Virus record (IMG/VR): IMGVR_UViG_3300025806_000001
Span: 1 to 55,464 of that record
Source: a virus
Length of the DNA: 55,464 nucleotides
Direction: 5' to 3' (one strand)
The translations under genes and the position numbers were made by a program. The notes beneath the pieces were generated by a model. The model made no database searches, was not told the DNA's origin, and saw only the letters and a program-made list of their open reading frames with translations. Numbering within the stretch: the first letter of the stretch is position 1; the number at the start of each line of letters is the position of its first letter. Positions 28,488-36,521 of the stretch are shown piece after piece.

Positions 28488-29099
28488 ATGGCGAATACAG
28501 ATTCACCTTTTGGGTTGAGACCTCATAACAAATTAGGGTCTACACCGAACGGAAACGGTTTAACGTCTTATAAAGTACAGATTAACGGTACAGCAGGATC
28601 ATCTAGCTCTATTTTTCAAGGTGATATGGTGATTCCTCTTGCTAACGGTCTTGTCGATGTAAGTGCAGCGGACGGTGGTTCAGTGGCGATTCTTGGTGTT
28701 ATGGCAGGTTGTCAATATACCGATCTGACGGGCAAACCCGTCTTTGATAATAGCTATCCTGGAACGGCTTCATTAAAATCAGGCACAGAAGCTACTGTGT
28801 TTGTATATGATGATCCGCATCAGGTTTATGAAATCCAATGCGATGCAAGTTTAACAAACTTAGTGACAGCTACAGCTTTGATCCACGGAAATGCCGAAGG
28901 CACAGGATTTGGTTCAGAGCAAGCAAATGGTATCTCAAGTGGTGAGATATCAGTAGCTTCCGCAGGTGCAACAACAGCTACTGACAATTTTAGAGTCGTT
29001 GGTTTTAAAGATGTTGAAGGCATTGATTATGCAGCAGCAGGAGTTGTAGCTTTAGTTAAACTAAACCTACCGTTCCATGTCGCCACAACTGGCATATAA
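28488..29099 (+). CDS. Probable capsid decoration/stabilisation protein
   Basis: 203 aa. Opens with NTDSPFGLRPHNKLG and is rich in Gly, Ser, Thr and Ala with beta-strand periodicity (FQGDMVIPLANGLVDV, YPGTASLKSG). Such proteins immediately upstream of the capsid gene in marine phages are structural. AGGAGA ribosome site 8 nt upstream. Confidence 0.65.
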   Translation: MANTDSPFGLRPHNKLGSTPNGNGLTSYKVQINGTAGSSSSIFQGDMVIPLANGLVDVSAADGGSVAILGVMAGCQYTDLTGKPVFDNSYPGTASLKSGTEATVFVYDDPHQVYEIQCDASLTNLVTATALIHGNAEGTGFGSEQANGISSGEISVASAGATTATDNFRVVGFKDVEGIDYAAAGVVALVKLNLPFHVATTGI

Positions 29100-29110
29100 G
29101 GAGATAAGAT

Positions 29111-30019
29111 ATGGCTATAGCAAGATCCCAACTCCTTAAAGAATTAGAGCCTGGACTAAACGCTCTATTCGGACTGGAGTATGATCGGTATGACAATGAA
29201 CATGCCGAAATATACGAAACAGAATCTTCAGACAGAGCGTTTGAGGAAGAAGTAATGTTAAGTGGCTTTGGTGCTGCTCCTGTTAAAGGGGAAGGCTCCG
29301 CAGTATCATTTGACACAGCAAATGAGTCATTTACGGCTCGATATACACATGAGACAATAGCTCTTGCGTTTGCGATTACAGAAGAAGCTGTAGAGGATAA
29401 CCTCTACGACCGACTCAGTTCTCGTTACACTCGTGCTTTGGCTCGGTCTATGTCAAACACTAAGCAGGTCAAGGCTGCTGCGGTATTGAACAATGCGTTT
29501 GATAGCTCAGTAACTTATGGCGACGGTAAAGAACTTTGTGCAACTGACCACCCTACTAATGGTGGCGGTAATTTCCGCAACGAGTTGTCTACTGCTGCTG
29601 ACCTTAACGAAACATCTTTAGAGCAGTCGTTAATTGACATCGCTGCCTTTATTGATGAGCGTGGACTAAAAATTGCTCTGCAAGGGCGTAAGATGATTAT
29701 TCCATCTTCACTTCAGTTTGTAGCTGAACGTTTGATGGCTAGTAATCTTCGCACAGGAACAGCAGACAATGACATCAACGCAGTTCGTAACATGGGAATG
29801 TTGCCAGACGGTTATGTAGTAAATCACTTCCTAACTGATACTGACGCATTTTTCATTAAAACGGATGCACCTAATGGGTTCAAACATTTTGAGCGTAGTG
29901 CTGTCAAAACTTCTATGGAAGGTGATTTTGATACAGGCAACGTGCGATACAAAGCTCGTGAGCGTTACAGCTTTGGTGTTTCAGACCCACGATGTGTGTT
30001 TGGCTCTCCAGGAGCATAA
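29111..30019 (+). CDS. Major capsid protein
   Basis: 302 aa, HK97-fold candidate. N-terminal helix (SQLLKELEPGLNALFGLEYD), then FEEEVMLSGFGAAPVKGEGS, and the Mu gpT-like ELCATDHPTNGGG, IIPSSLQFVAERLM and ERYSFGVSDPR. Strong ribosome site AAGGAGATAAG, and a transcription terminator directly after the gene, as expected for the most abundant protein. Confidence 0.82.
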   Translation: MAIARSQLLKELEPGLNALFGLEYDRYDNEHAEIYETESSDRAFEEEVMLSGFGAAPVKGEGSAVSFDTANESFTARYTHETIALAFAITEEAVEDNLYDRLSSRYTRALARSMSNTKQVKAAAVLNNAFDSSVTYGDGKELCATDHPTNGGGNFRNELSTAADLNETSLEQSLIDIAAFIDERGLKIALQGRKMIIPSSLQFVAERLMASNLRTGTADNDINAVRNMGMLPDGYVVNHFLTDTDAFFIKTDAPNGFKHFERSAVKTSMEGDFDTGNVRYKARERYSFGVSDPRCVFGSPGA

Positions 30020-30024
30020 AAAAT

Positions 30025-30053
30025 TATGAAGGGGAGATAAGCTCCCCTTCATA
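30025..30053 (+). terminator. Hairpin after the capsid gene
   Basis: TATGAAGGGGAG (30025-30036) / CTCCCCTTCATA (30042-30053), twelve perfect pairs, loop ATAAG, followed by an AT-rich stretch without a pure T-tract. Partial terminator or 3' stabiliser for capsid mRNA. Confidence 0.7.
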
Positions 30054-30104
30054 TTATCATCTTGACAGCGAAAGCTGACACTAGCCACGACAAGGAGATA
30101 TTAC

Positions 30105-30653
30105 ATGGCTAATACGACTTTTAGCGGTCCCGTCCGTTCTGAAAACGGTTTTCAAGTTGTTTCTAAAAACGCAACAACTGGTGCTTTTACAACTGTAGCT
30201 AGTACAGCTTCAACAGGTATCGTAACAAACAAATATGTTAAGCACGTTGGTTTGGTCACTGGTGTAACAGTAAACACCACAGCAGGTGATAGTCCTACTA
30301 TTGGTGAATTTACTCAACCTGCAAATACAATTATCACTGACATCAAAATTTTCTGTGCCACAGCTCCTGTTATTGGAACAGGTGACATTGGATATGAAGT
30401 TGGGACATCGTCTTCTGGAGCACAAATTGTTGCTGCTGTAACAGATGAGATATTAGATGGTGGTACAACAGTTGTTCTTGGTAACGTAACATTGACAACT
30501 CTTGTTGTGCAGACGCAGAGTGGAACAACAGCTCCTGCCTCTGTTCAGTATGCAAGTGCCGAAAGAACCATCTATTGCAACATCACTAACACAGTTGATG
30601 CTACAACAGCAGGATCGTTCACATTCATCATTGAGTATGTTCAAATTGCGTAA
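30105..30653 (+). CDS. Structural beta-rich protein, 182 aa
   Basis: Thr/Ser/Val-rich with regular short strands (TTTLVVQTQSG-like segments); NTTFSGPVRSENGFQVV is a start common in marine phage head or head-fibre proteins. Own ribosome site AAGGAGATATTAC and flanking hairpins. Function inferred from composition and location. Confidence 0.6.
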   Translation: MANTTFSGPVRSENGFQVVSKNATTGAFTTVASTASTGIVTNKYVKHVGLVTGVTVNTTAGDSPTIGEFTQPANTIITDIKIFCATAPVIGTGDIGYEVGTSSSGAQIVAAVTDEILDGGTTVVLGNVTLTTLVVQTQSGTTAPASVQYASAERTIYCNITNTVDATTAGSFTFIIEYVQIA

Positions 30654-30660
30654 TTAATAT

Positions 30661-30688
30661 GGTGGGGCTTTTGTCCCACCTTTATTAT
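30661..30688 (+). terminator. Short terminator-like hairpin
   Basis: GGTGGG (30661-30666) / CCCACC (30675-30680) then TTTATTAT. Moderate strength. Confidence 0.55.
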
Positions 30689-30699
30689 AGGAGATTGAA

Positions 30700-31302
30700 A
30701 TGGCAGGATCAGACGTACAAGTCGCTTTTATAACTGATGAGAACGCAGCAGACCCAGACCGTTTAGTTACAGCAGCTAGACCAAACACCTCAGCGACTAT
30801 GGCAGAGACTACTTTTTTAGGTGGCGGTGCTAGGAATGTAACCGTAACGACTACAGGCACAGGCGATAATGCGAAAACCTGTACGATTACAGGAACTGAT
30901 GTTTTCGGCAACGCAATGACTGAAGTTATAACTTCAACAGGTTCAGCGGCAACGGTTGCAGGAACTAAATTATTTTTAACAGTTAGTGCAGTTGAATGTT
31001 CTGCTCAATATGCGGCAAACATTACAGTAGGCTCAGGAGATTTGTGTGCTAAAGCAGCAGGAGGCGGTGGCAGAGTTCGGCTTGTAGGTACTTCTATTGT
31101 ATCTGGAGGAACAGCAGGGTTAGTTGATTTTTATAATGGAACACCTGAAAGTGGAACTATTGTTTTTAAAGCTCAAACTATTGGTACAGATCATGCTACG
31201 GTAGATAATACCATACCTGACGAGGGGCTTTTGTTTGTAGATGGTTTAGCTCTCGCGTACACAGTCGCGACTGTTTCATTGATGAATATTTTCCACTCAT
31301 AG
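30700..31302 (+). CDS. Structural protein, 200 aa
   Basis: Not assigned to a family. Beta-rich with Gly/Thr-rich repeats (TVTTTGTGDNAKTCTITG, AAGGGGRVRLVG). Location among head genes suggests a head-decoration or head-completion role. Confidence 0.6.
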   Translation: MAGSDVQVAFITDENAADPDRLVTAARPNTSATMAETTFLGGGARNVTVTTTGTGDNAKTCTITGTDVFGNAMTEVITSTGSAATVAGTKLFLTVSAVECSAQYAANITVGSGDLCAKAAGGGGRVRLVGTSIVSGGTAGLVDFYNGTPESGTIVFKAQTIGTDHATVDNTIPDEGLLFVDGLALAYTVATVSLMNIFHS

Positions 31303-31326
31303 AGGGTTTAATTCGCAGGAGTTGTT

Positions 31327-31611
31327 ATGGCTACTACTAAAGATGTAAAACGAACGGCTTCTGGTAGAGTTGTTTACAGAGGTGAAAGTTTTGCAGGATT
31401 TAACAAACCCAAGCGAACACCGAGTGCTAAAAAGAAATCAGCAGTTTTAGCTAAAAAAGGTAGCGAGATAAAACTCGTTCGTTTTGGTGATCAAAATATG
31501 TCTATTAAAAAAGATCAACCTGCCAGAAGAAAAAGTTTTAGAGCAAGACATAATTGCGATACAGCTAAAGATAAATTCAGTGCTCGATATTGGTCGTGCA
31601 AAGCGTGGTAA
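31327..31611 (+). CDS. Conserved small phage protein, 94 aa
   Basis: Basic (pI high), ending in RARHNCDTAKDKFSARYWSC. The C-terminal RHxCDTAKDK...RYWSCK pattern recurs in small proteins of marine phages of several families; function unknown. The two Cys and the aromatic end suggest a small folded knob, perhaps virion-associated. Confidence 0.65.
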   Translation: MATTKDVKRTASGRVVYRGESFAGFNKPKRTPSAKKKSAVLAKKGSEIKLVRFGDQNMSIKKDQPARRKSFRARHNCDTAKDKFSARYWSCKAW

Positions 31612-31612
31612 G

Positions 31613-31774
31613 ATGACAGTGAAAGAGATGTTAGCATTATTAGAAAAACATGAAGAAGAATGCAACCGTAGGTACGCAAAGATCGAAAGAGGTCTAGATA
31701 AATTAGATATGCGTATGTGGGGGATAGCTGCTTTGATTGTTGGTGCTGCTGTTTTAGAAAAGATATTTTCATGA
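31613..31774 (+). CDS. Small membrane-anchored coiled-coil protein, 53 aa
   Basis: ATG 31613, 1 nt after the upstream stop, is preferred over longer in-frame starts inside that gene. A helical charged part (KEMLALLEKHEEECNRRYAK) precedes one C-terminal hydrophobic helix (MWGIAALIVGAAVLEKIF). The form is like small XhlA-type holin-accessory proteins. Function inferred. Confidence 0.5.
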   Translation: MTVKEMLALLEKHEEECNRRYAKIERGLDKLDMRMWGIAALIVGAAVLEKIFS

Positions 31775-31806
31775 CAATTACTCGTGGTCAAATGAAGGAG
31801 CAAACG

Positions 31807-31983
31807 ATGGCGAAAAAAGGTTTATATTACAATATTAACCAACGTAAGAAAAAAGGCACTTCTAGATCTAAAAAAGATTCTACTATTGACCCTAAAGCTT
31901 ATGCAAATATGCAAGCAGGTTTTCCTAAAAAAACTAAAAAATTAAAAGACGGGGGTAAGGTTGTCAAAGGTCCTTACAGCTAA
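31807..31983 (+). CDS. Basic small protein with GGKVxKGPYS tag, 58 aa
   Basis: ATG 31807 with AAGGAG upstream. Lys-rich throughout (INQRKKKGTSRSKKDS) and ending DGGKVVKGPYS. The same C-terminal motif ends the repeat protein at 32923-33102. Not recognised; likely a nucleic-acid- or capsid-interacting peptide. Confidence 0.6.
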   Translation: MAKKGLYYNINQRKKKGTSRSKKDSTIDPKAYANMQAGFPKKTKKLKDGGKVVKGPYS

Positions 31984-31986
31984 CGA

Positions 31987-32679
31987 ATGAGTTACTTACA
32001 AAGTAACATCCCATATTTTAAATGTTGGGTGAGAAAAGAGTACACTCATAACCACGAGAAATATCATGGTGAGTTTTTACACGCTATGGCTATCGCTGTT
32101 ACGACTATTCCAAATAGGTGTTTAAGTTTTCAAGTAATATTTACAGGTAACGAAGCAGAAGGCGAACCAGAAGATACTGTTCATGGCGGTGCTATGTGGG
32201 CTAGGATGCCTATAACTGGTTTGTTAGGCGATGTTCCTTTAGAGGAATGGTCACACCCTATGGAAACATATGATGCTCAACCTTGGGATTGTTCTTCACA
32301 CAACCATGCAGTGTATGTTATGGATAGAACAACGCCTTGTCCTTGGTTAGCAAAAATAAATGGCGAGTTTTTCCCTGCAAAGTATATGTTTACGGTAGAT
32401 TATACTGACAGTGAAATTGCAGATGACCCTGCACAGCATAAACAATCACATGTTTTACAGTTACTTGATGCAGGAGTATGGACAGGTAATATTGTTGCGT
32501 TACCTAATAACAGGGTCAGAGTAACTCACCCTGCGTGGTTTGGAACAGGGGAAGGTGCTCCTGATTTTAGACCATCTCAACATATACACTATTCAAAGTC
32601 CGATTTAGACTATACACTAGACGTGAATAGAGTTTTTGACAATTTGTATAACAAAGGAGACAACGATGAAGCCAGTTGA
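31987..32679 (+). CDS. Conserved marine-phage protein, 230 aa
   Basis: Family I recognise from marine phages but cannot name. Rich in Trp, His and Cys: FKCWVRKEYTHNHEKYHGEF, YDAQPWDCSSHNHAVYVMD, VTHPAWFGTGEGAPDFRPSQ. The ordered His and Cys may bind metal. Lies between small basic genes in the virion region; structural role probable but unproven. Confidence 0.6.
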   Translation: MSYLQSNIPYFKCWVRKEYTHNHEKYHGEFLHAMAIAVTTIPNRCLSFQVIFTGNEAEGEPEDTVHGGAMWARMPITGLLGDVPLEEWSHPMETYDAQPWDCSSHNHAVYVMDRTTPCPWLAKINGEFFPAKYMFTVDYTDSEIADDPAQHKQSHVLQLLDAGVWTGNIVALPNNRVRVTHPAWFGTGEGAPDFRPSQHIHYSKSDLDYTLDVNRVFDNLYNKGDNDEAS

Positions 32680-32911
32680 TAAAAAGAAAAATCCTGGACT
32701 TGCGAAACTGCCTAAAAAAGTCCGCAACAAAATGGGTTATATGAAAAATGGTGGTAAGGCTACGAAAAAACCTGTCCGCATGGCTTCAGGTGGTGAAAGT
32801 AAAAAGACTGGTGCAACAGCAGCAGGAATTTCTAACAGACTGATCGCTATACAAGAAGGTAGGCTGTCACCTGCACAAGCTTTGAAATTTATAATGGGCA
32901 AAATCAAATAA
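32666..32911 (+). CDS. Basic small protein sharing ISNRxIAxQEGRL motif, 81 aa
   Basis: ATG 32666 (AAAGGAGA upstream), overlapping the previous gene by 14 nt. The N-terminal half is Lys/Gly-rich (YMKNGGKATKKP). The C-terminal part TAAGISNRLIAIQEGRLSPA matches a segment of the 1062-residue protein at 47512-50700 (PAGISNRFIAVQEGRLGPR). The shared block suggests a common binding partner or a gene-fragment origin. Confidence 0.6.
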   Translation: MKPVDKKKNPGLAKLPKKVRNKMGYMKNGGKATKKPVRMASGGESKKTGATAAGISNRLIAIQEGRLSPAQALKFIMGKIK

Positions 32912-32922
32912 AGGGGAAGAAC

Positions 32923-33102
32923 ATGAAAAAAATGAAAAAGAAGCCTAAAGGCATGAAGAATGGTGGTAAGGCTATGAAGCCTAAAGGCATGAAGAATGGT
33001 GGTAAGGCTATGAAGCCTAAAGGCATGAAGAACGGTGGCAAAATGATGAAGCCCAAAGGTATGAAAATGGGTGGTAAAGTTATAAAAGGACCATATAGTT
33101 AA
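32923..33102 (+). CDS. Lysine/glycine/methionine repeat peptide, 59 aa
   Basis: ATG 32923 (AAAGGGGAAG upstream) to TAA 33102, overlapping the next ATG by 1 nt. The protein is built from four 12-residue units of type KPKGMKNGGKAM and ends GGKVIKGPYS, like the gene at 31807. About one third Lys with no acidic residue, so it is expected to bind DNA, RNA or acidic virion surfaces. Function unknown. Confidence 0.65.
   Translation: MKKMKKKPKGMKNGGKAMKPKGMKNGGKAMKPKGMKNGGKMMKPKGMKMGGKVIKGPYS
32941..33084 (+). repeat. Four tandem 36-bp coding repeats
   Basis: Units at 32941-32976, 32977-33012, 33013-33048 and 33049-33084. The first two are identical, the third and fourth progressively diverged, which suggests recent unequal expansion at the 5' end. 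Confidence 0.9.
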
Positions 33103-34007
33103 TGGCAGTTTCAGGATCAATAGATTTTGAACCAGATGTAGCAGAGTACGTTGAAGAAGCGTTTGAACGCTGTGGTTTAATTGTATCTACGGGATATGAT
33201 TTAAAAACAGCAAGACGTTCTTTAAATTTACTTTTTGCAGACTGGGCAAATCGGGGGCTAAATCGTTGGACTATTGAGCAGGTATCTTTACCTTTAGTTA
33301 CAGATATTGCCGATTATCCTGCAGGAATTTTAACTATGACCGTAGGAGCTAGTGGCTCTTTCACGGTGGGCGAAACAATCACAGGCGGTACAAGTGGTGC
33401 GACTGCTTCTATAACGAGCGTTACATCATCTACTGTTATTGCTATAACTATACCTTCTGGAACTTTTGTTGCTACAGAAACAATCACAGGTGGCACAAGC
33501 AGTGCGACTACTACGGTTACGGCTGCTGTTGATTTTACTAATGTGAGAAGCACCATAGATATTTTGTCTGCTGTTGTAAGACAAAATGCAGGTGCTTCAA
33601 CACAATCAGATATTGCTATAAGTAGAATAAGTCGTGATACTTTTATAAATATCCCGAGCAAACGAACAACTGCAAGACCTTCGCAATTTTACATAGACAG
33701 ACAAATCACACCTGTTGTAAAACTGTGGGGAACTCCTGACGCAACAACATACACTCTTGTTTTTGACAGGCTTGTAAGAATTGATGATGCAGACAATCCA
33801 CAAAATACAGTAGATGTACCGTTTAGGTTTTATCCTTGTTTAGCAGCAGGGTTAGCTTATTATATCAGTTTGAAAAAAGCACCAAATCGGGTACAACTGT
33901 TAAAAGCTGTATATGAAGAAGAATTTGAGCGAGCTGCTGCGGAAGATCGTGACCGAGCTAGTTTAACATTAACCCCTAGTAGAGATTATTACACGTTTAT
34001 AAGATGA
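33102..34007 (+). CDS. Head-tail adaptor protein with inserted beta-repeat domain
   Basis: 301 aa. N-terminal EYVEEAFERCGLIVSTGYDL, then ARRSLNLLFADWANRGLNRW, and C-terminal YPCLAAGLAYYISLKKAPNR are features of adaptor proteins (P22 gp4 / tail tube A-like) in marine podoviruses. Residues about 82-143 are a Thr/Ser-rich insertion of two units with the ITGGTSGAT motif, also inserted in the protein at 34300-35154. Overlaps the next gene by 4 nt. Confidence 0.7.
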   Translation: MAVSGSIDFEPDVAEYVEEAFERCGLIVSTGYDLKTARRSLNLLFADWANRGLNRWTIEQVSLPLVTDIADYPAGILTMTVGASGSFTVGETITGGTSGATASITSVTSSTVIAITIPSGTFVATETITGGTSSATTTVTAAVDFTNVRSTIDILSAVVRQNAGASTQSDIAISRISRDTFINIPSKRTTARPSQFYIDRQITPVVKLWGTPDATTYTLVFDRLVRIDDADNPQNTVDVPFRFYPCLAAGLAYYISLKKAPNRVQLLKAVYEEEFERAAAEDRDRASLTLTPSRDYYTFIR

Positions 34008-34303
34008 AATTTGCAACTGGACAATACGCTTTAGCTTTATGTGACCGATGCGGTCAACAGTATGATTACGTTTCGTTACGAAAAGAATGGAACGGTCTAA
34101 GAGTATGTCCTGAATGTTTTGAACAAAAACACCCTCAATTAGAACCAAGTCCTGTGCCGTTTGAGCCAGAAGCTTTATGGCATCCTCGTCCTGATAGAAA
34201 AGAACCTACTGAAATACTTGTGGGTCAAAACACATTTCCTCTTTTTACTAATACGTCGATACAAGGAATTAGCTCTGTAGGGAAAGTAGAGGTTACAACA
34301 TGA
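34004..34303 (+). CDS. Zinc-ribbon virion-region protein, 99 aa
   Basis: LCDRCGQQYDY and VCPECFEQKHP give a clear four-cysteine zinc ribbon (about 12-40), followed by a Pro-rich part. Four-nt overlaps with both adaptor genes point to a joint role in the head-tail junction. Function unknown. Confidence 0.65.
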   Translation: MKFATGQYALALCDRCGQQYDYVSLRKEWNGLRVCPECFEQKHPQLEPSPVPFEPEALWHPRPDRKEPTEILVGQNTFPLFTNTSIQGISSVGKVEVTT

Positions 34304-35154
34304 GTTTTACCTATTCAACTTTAAAACAAGCTCTAAAAGATTACACTCAAAACGATGAAGTTTCCTTTGTATCTAATCTGCCAATTTTTATCAGACTTGC
34401 AGAAGAGCGAATATTAAAATCAGTACAGTTAAACCTTTTTCAAAAGAATGCTTCGGGGTCTATGACTGCAAGTAATAAGTTTTTAAATTGTCCTACAGAT
34501 TTTTTAGCTCCTAATTCATTATCAGTTACCAACAATAGTAATTTTGAGTTTTTAGATTTTAAAGAGTTAGAGTTTGTACAATCTTATAACCCTAACCCTT
34601 CAACTACAGGAACCCCTAAATACTACGCCCAATTTGATGTAGATAATTTTATAGTAGCTCCTACCCCTGACAGTAATTACGCTGTTGAAATGAGTTATTT
34701 TTATCGTCCTCTTAGTTTAACAGCGAGTTCATTTATTTTGACTTTAACAAGCGTGGTAGGCACTTTTACAACAAGCGATACAATAACAGGAGGCACAAGT
34801 GGAGAGTCGACTGATGTCCTTTCCGTACCCTCTTCTACTTCACTTAGTGTTACAATTCCTAGTGGTGATTTTACTGTTGGTGAAACTATTACAGGAAGTT
34901 CTAGCGGAGCAACAGGCACGTTATCAAGTATAGGATCTGACTCTACAGTTTCTTGGATTAGTGAAAATGGTGAACTTGCTCTACTTTACGGAGCATTAAT
35001 TGAGTGTTATACTTATATGAAAGGTGATCAAGAAACCATGAATATGTATAACTCTCGTTATGCGGAATCTCTTGCAAGACTTAAAAACTTAGGCGAAGCT
35101 AAAGAAGTGACAGATGAATATTTATCAGGATCTATAAGAAAGGCTAGGACATAA
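34300..35154 (+). CDS. Head-tail adaptor/tail protein with inserted beta-repeat domain
   Basis: 284 aa. FTYSTLKQALKDYTQNDEVS, then LPIFIRLAEERILKSVQLNL, and C-terminal LALLYGALIECYTYMKGDQE match phage adaptor proteins that dock under the portal. Residues about 150-210 are an insertion with DTITGGTSGE and ETITGSSSGATG units, interrupting the adaptor core just as in the protein at 33102-34007. Confidence 0.7.
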   Translation: MSFTYSTLKQALKDYTQNDEVSFVSNLPIFIRLAEERILKSVQLNLFQKNASGSMTASNKFLNCPTDFLAPNSLSVTNNSNFEFLDFKELEFVQSYNPNPSTTGTPKYYAQFDVDNFIVAPTPDSNYAVEMSYFYRPLSLTASSFILTLTSVVGTFTTSDTITGGTSGESTDVLSVPSSTSLSVTIPSGDFTVGETITGSSSGATGTLSSIGSDSTVSWISENGELALLYGALIECYTYMKGDQETMNMYNSRYAESLARLKNLGEAKEVTDEYLSGSIRKART

Positions 35155-35447
35155 TGTTGACAGAAGCGTTAGGTATGTCTAATAACTTTTCTGTTACGGT
35201 TGAAACTACAGACAACAGGGGGTTTACTCCAGAGGAAACAGCCAAAAGATGTGTCGATAAAATAGTTGGCATATCTGACAATGCTCACCCTGCAATACGT
35301 GATCAAGCTCATGCTTATCGCAAACAAATGGAAACGATTATTGCGTTGTATATGAAACAAGCTATTAAAAGTGATAGAACTACTGTATACAATGCACTAA
35401 AAGATTCTGGAAACCCGAAACTTGCAGAATATATAAGGAGAATGTAA
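35154..35447 (+). CDS. Conserved small phage protein, 97 aa
   Basis: VETTDNRGFTPEETAKRCVD, HPAIRDQAHAYRKQME and IKSDRTTVYNALKDSGNPKL form a pattern common in phages next to tail genes; mostly helical, function unknown. The start at 35154 overlaps the upstream stop and has a good AAAGGCTAGGA site. Confidence 0.7.
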   Translation: MLTEALGMSNNFSVTVETTDNRGFTPEETAKRCVDKIVGISDNAHPAIRDQAHAYRKQMETIIALYMKQAIKSDRTTVYNALKDSGNPKLAEYIRRM

Positions 35448-35884
35448 TGGCTTTCACGGGAAATTTTCTGTGTACCTCTTTTAAAGTAGAGTTATTAAAA
35501 GGAGTGCATAACTTTACGGCGACAACAGGTAATACTTTTAATATCGCATTGTATGATAATAGTGCTTCGTTCACAGCAGCGACAACAGCGTATACTTCAG
35601 GCAATGAAATAAGTGGGACAAACTATTCAGCAAAGGGTCAGGCATTAGCCCCTGTAACTCCTGTGGCGAGTAGCACAACTGCACTTGTTGATTTTGCTGA
35701 TGAGGTGTTTAGCAACGTAACCATCTCTGCAGTACGAGGAGCTTTGATATTTAACGAAACAGCAACAGGCGACCCTGCGGTAGCTGTGTTAGATTTTGGT
35801 GCAGATAAAGCAGCAAGCTCTGGCGATTTTACAATAGTGTTTCCTACAGCTGATGCGAGTAATGCTATAATTAGGATAGCTTAA
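35447..35884 (+). CDS. Structural beta-rich protein, 145 aa
   Basis: FTGNFLCTSFKVELLKGVHN start, then Thr/Ala/Ser-rich strands. Proteins of this form sit between adaptor and fibre genes in marine phages and are probably virion components. Starts 1 nt into the upstream stop codon. Confidence 0.6.
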   Translation: MAFTGNFLCTSFKVELLKGVHNFTATTGNTFNIALYDNSASFTAATTAYTSGNEISGTNYSAKGQALAPVTPVASSTTALVDFADEVFSNVTISAVRGALIFNETATGDPAVAVLDFGADKAASSGDFTIVFPTADASNAIIRIA

Positions 35885-36510
35885 TGTCTGACATTATTGT
35901 TGCACTTCATGGGTGGAATAGTGTCACCAGAGGATGGAACGAAGGTGCGTGGAACTCAGAAGTCGCACTTCCTGGATCTACTGGTTCTGTAGGTGCAACT
36001 ACAGTTATTGCTAATTCAAACCTTTCGGTCACTGGACTTGCAGGTACAGGTGCGATTGATTCTGTTTCTATTACTGGTGATGCAAATGTTTCAGTTACAG
36101 GAGTCGCAGGTACTACTGCTCTAGGGAATACATTTGAGACAAATGTAGGAGTTAGTGCAACAGGGAGTGTTGGTTCTACTACAATTACTGGTGTTGCAAA
36201 TGTATCTGTTACTGGCGTTGCAGGAACGACTGCTTTAGGCAACGTATTTGAAACACAAATGGGTGTGTCAGGTACTACCGCTTTAGGCAATGTATTTGAG
36301 ACAAATGTAGGAGTGAGTGCTACTGCTTCGGTCAATAGTGCTGTAATAGATACAACATCAAGTGTTACTATTGAAGCTACAGGGTTTGGTTTGACTGCAT
36401 CTTTAGGGAACATTAAACCGATCTGGAGTCAACTTACACCTAGTCAGACTCCCAATTTTAGTGCAATATCACCAAGTCAGACCCCTTCTTGGATAGATAT
36501 AGCAGCATAA
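35884..36510 (+). CDS. Repeat-containing fibre-like protein, 208 aa
   Basis: N terminus WNSVTRGWNEGAWNSEV, then internal repeats of about 40 residues (VSVTGVAGTTALGN, VFETNVGVSATGSVGSTTI), and a C terminus with two SPSQTPxxxxI units. The repetitive strand pattern suggests a beta-solenoid or trimeric fibre segment, perhaps involved in adsorption. Confidence 0.65.
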   Translation: MSDIIVALHGWNSVTRGWNEGAWNSEVALPGSTGSVGATTVIANSNLSVTGLAGTGAIDSVSITGDANVSVTGVAGTTALGNTFETNVGVSATGSVGSTTITGVANVSVTGVAGTTALGNVFETQMGVSGTTALGNVFETNVGVSATASVNSAVIDTTSSVTIEATGFGLTASLGNIKPIWSQLTPSQTPNFSAISPSQTPSWIDIAA

Positions 36511-36521
36511 GGAGATAAAAT

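Noticed and set aside
35907-36413. 168-codon minus-strand frame opposite the repeat fibre gene
   Set aside because: Its Val/Pro repeats are the reverse complement of the fibre repeats; no independent signal supports it.
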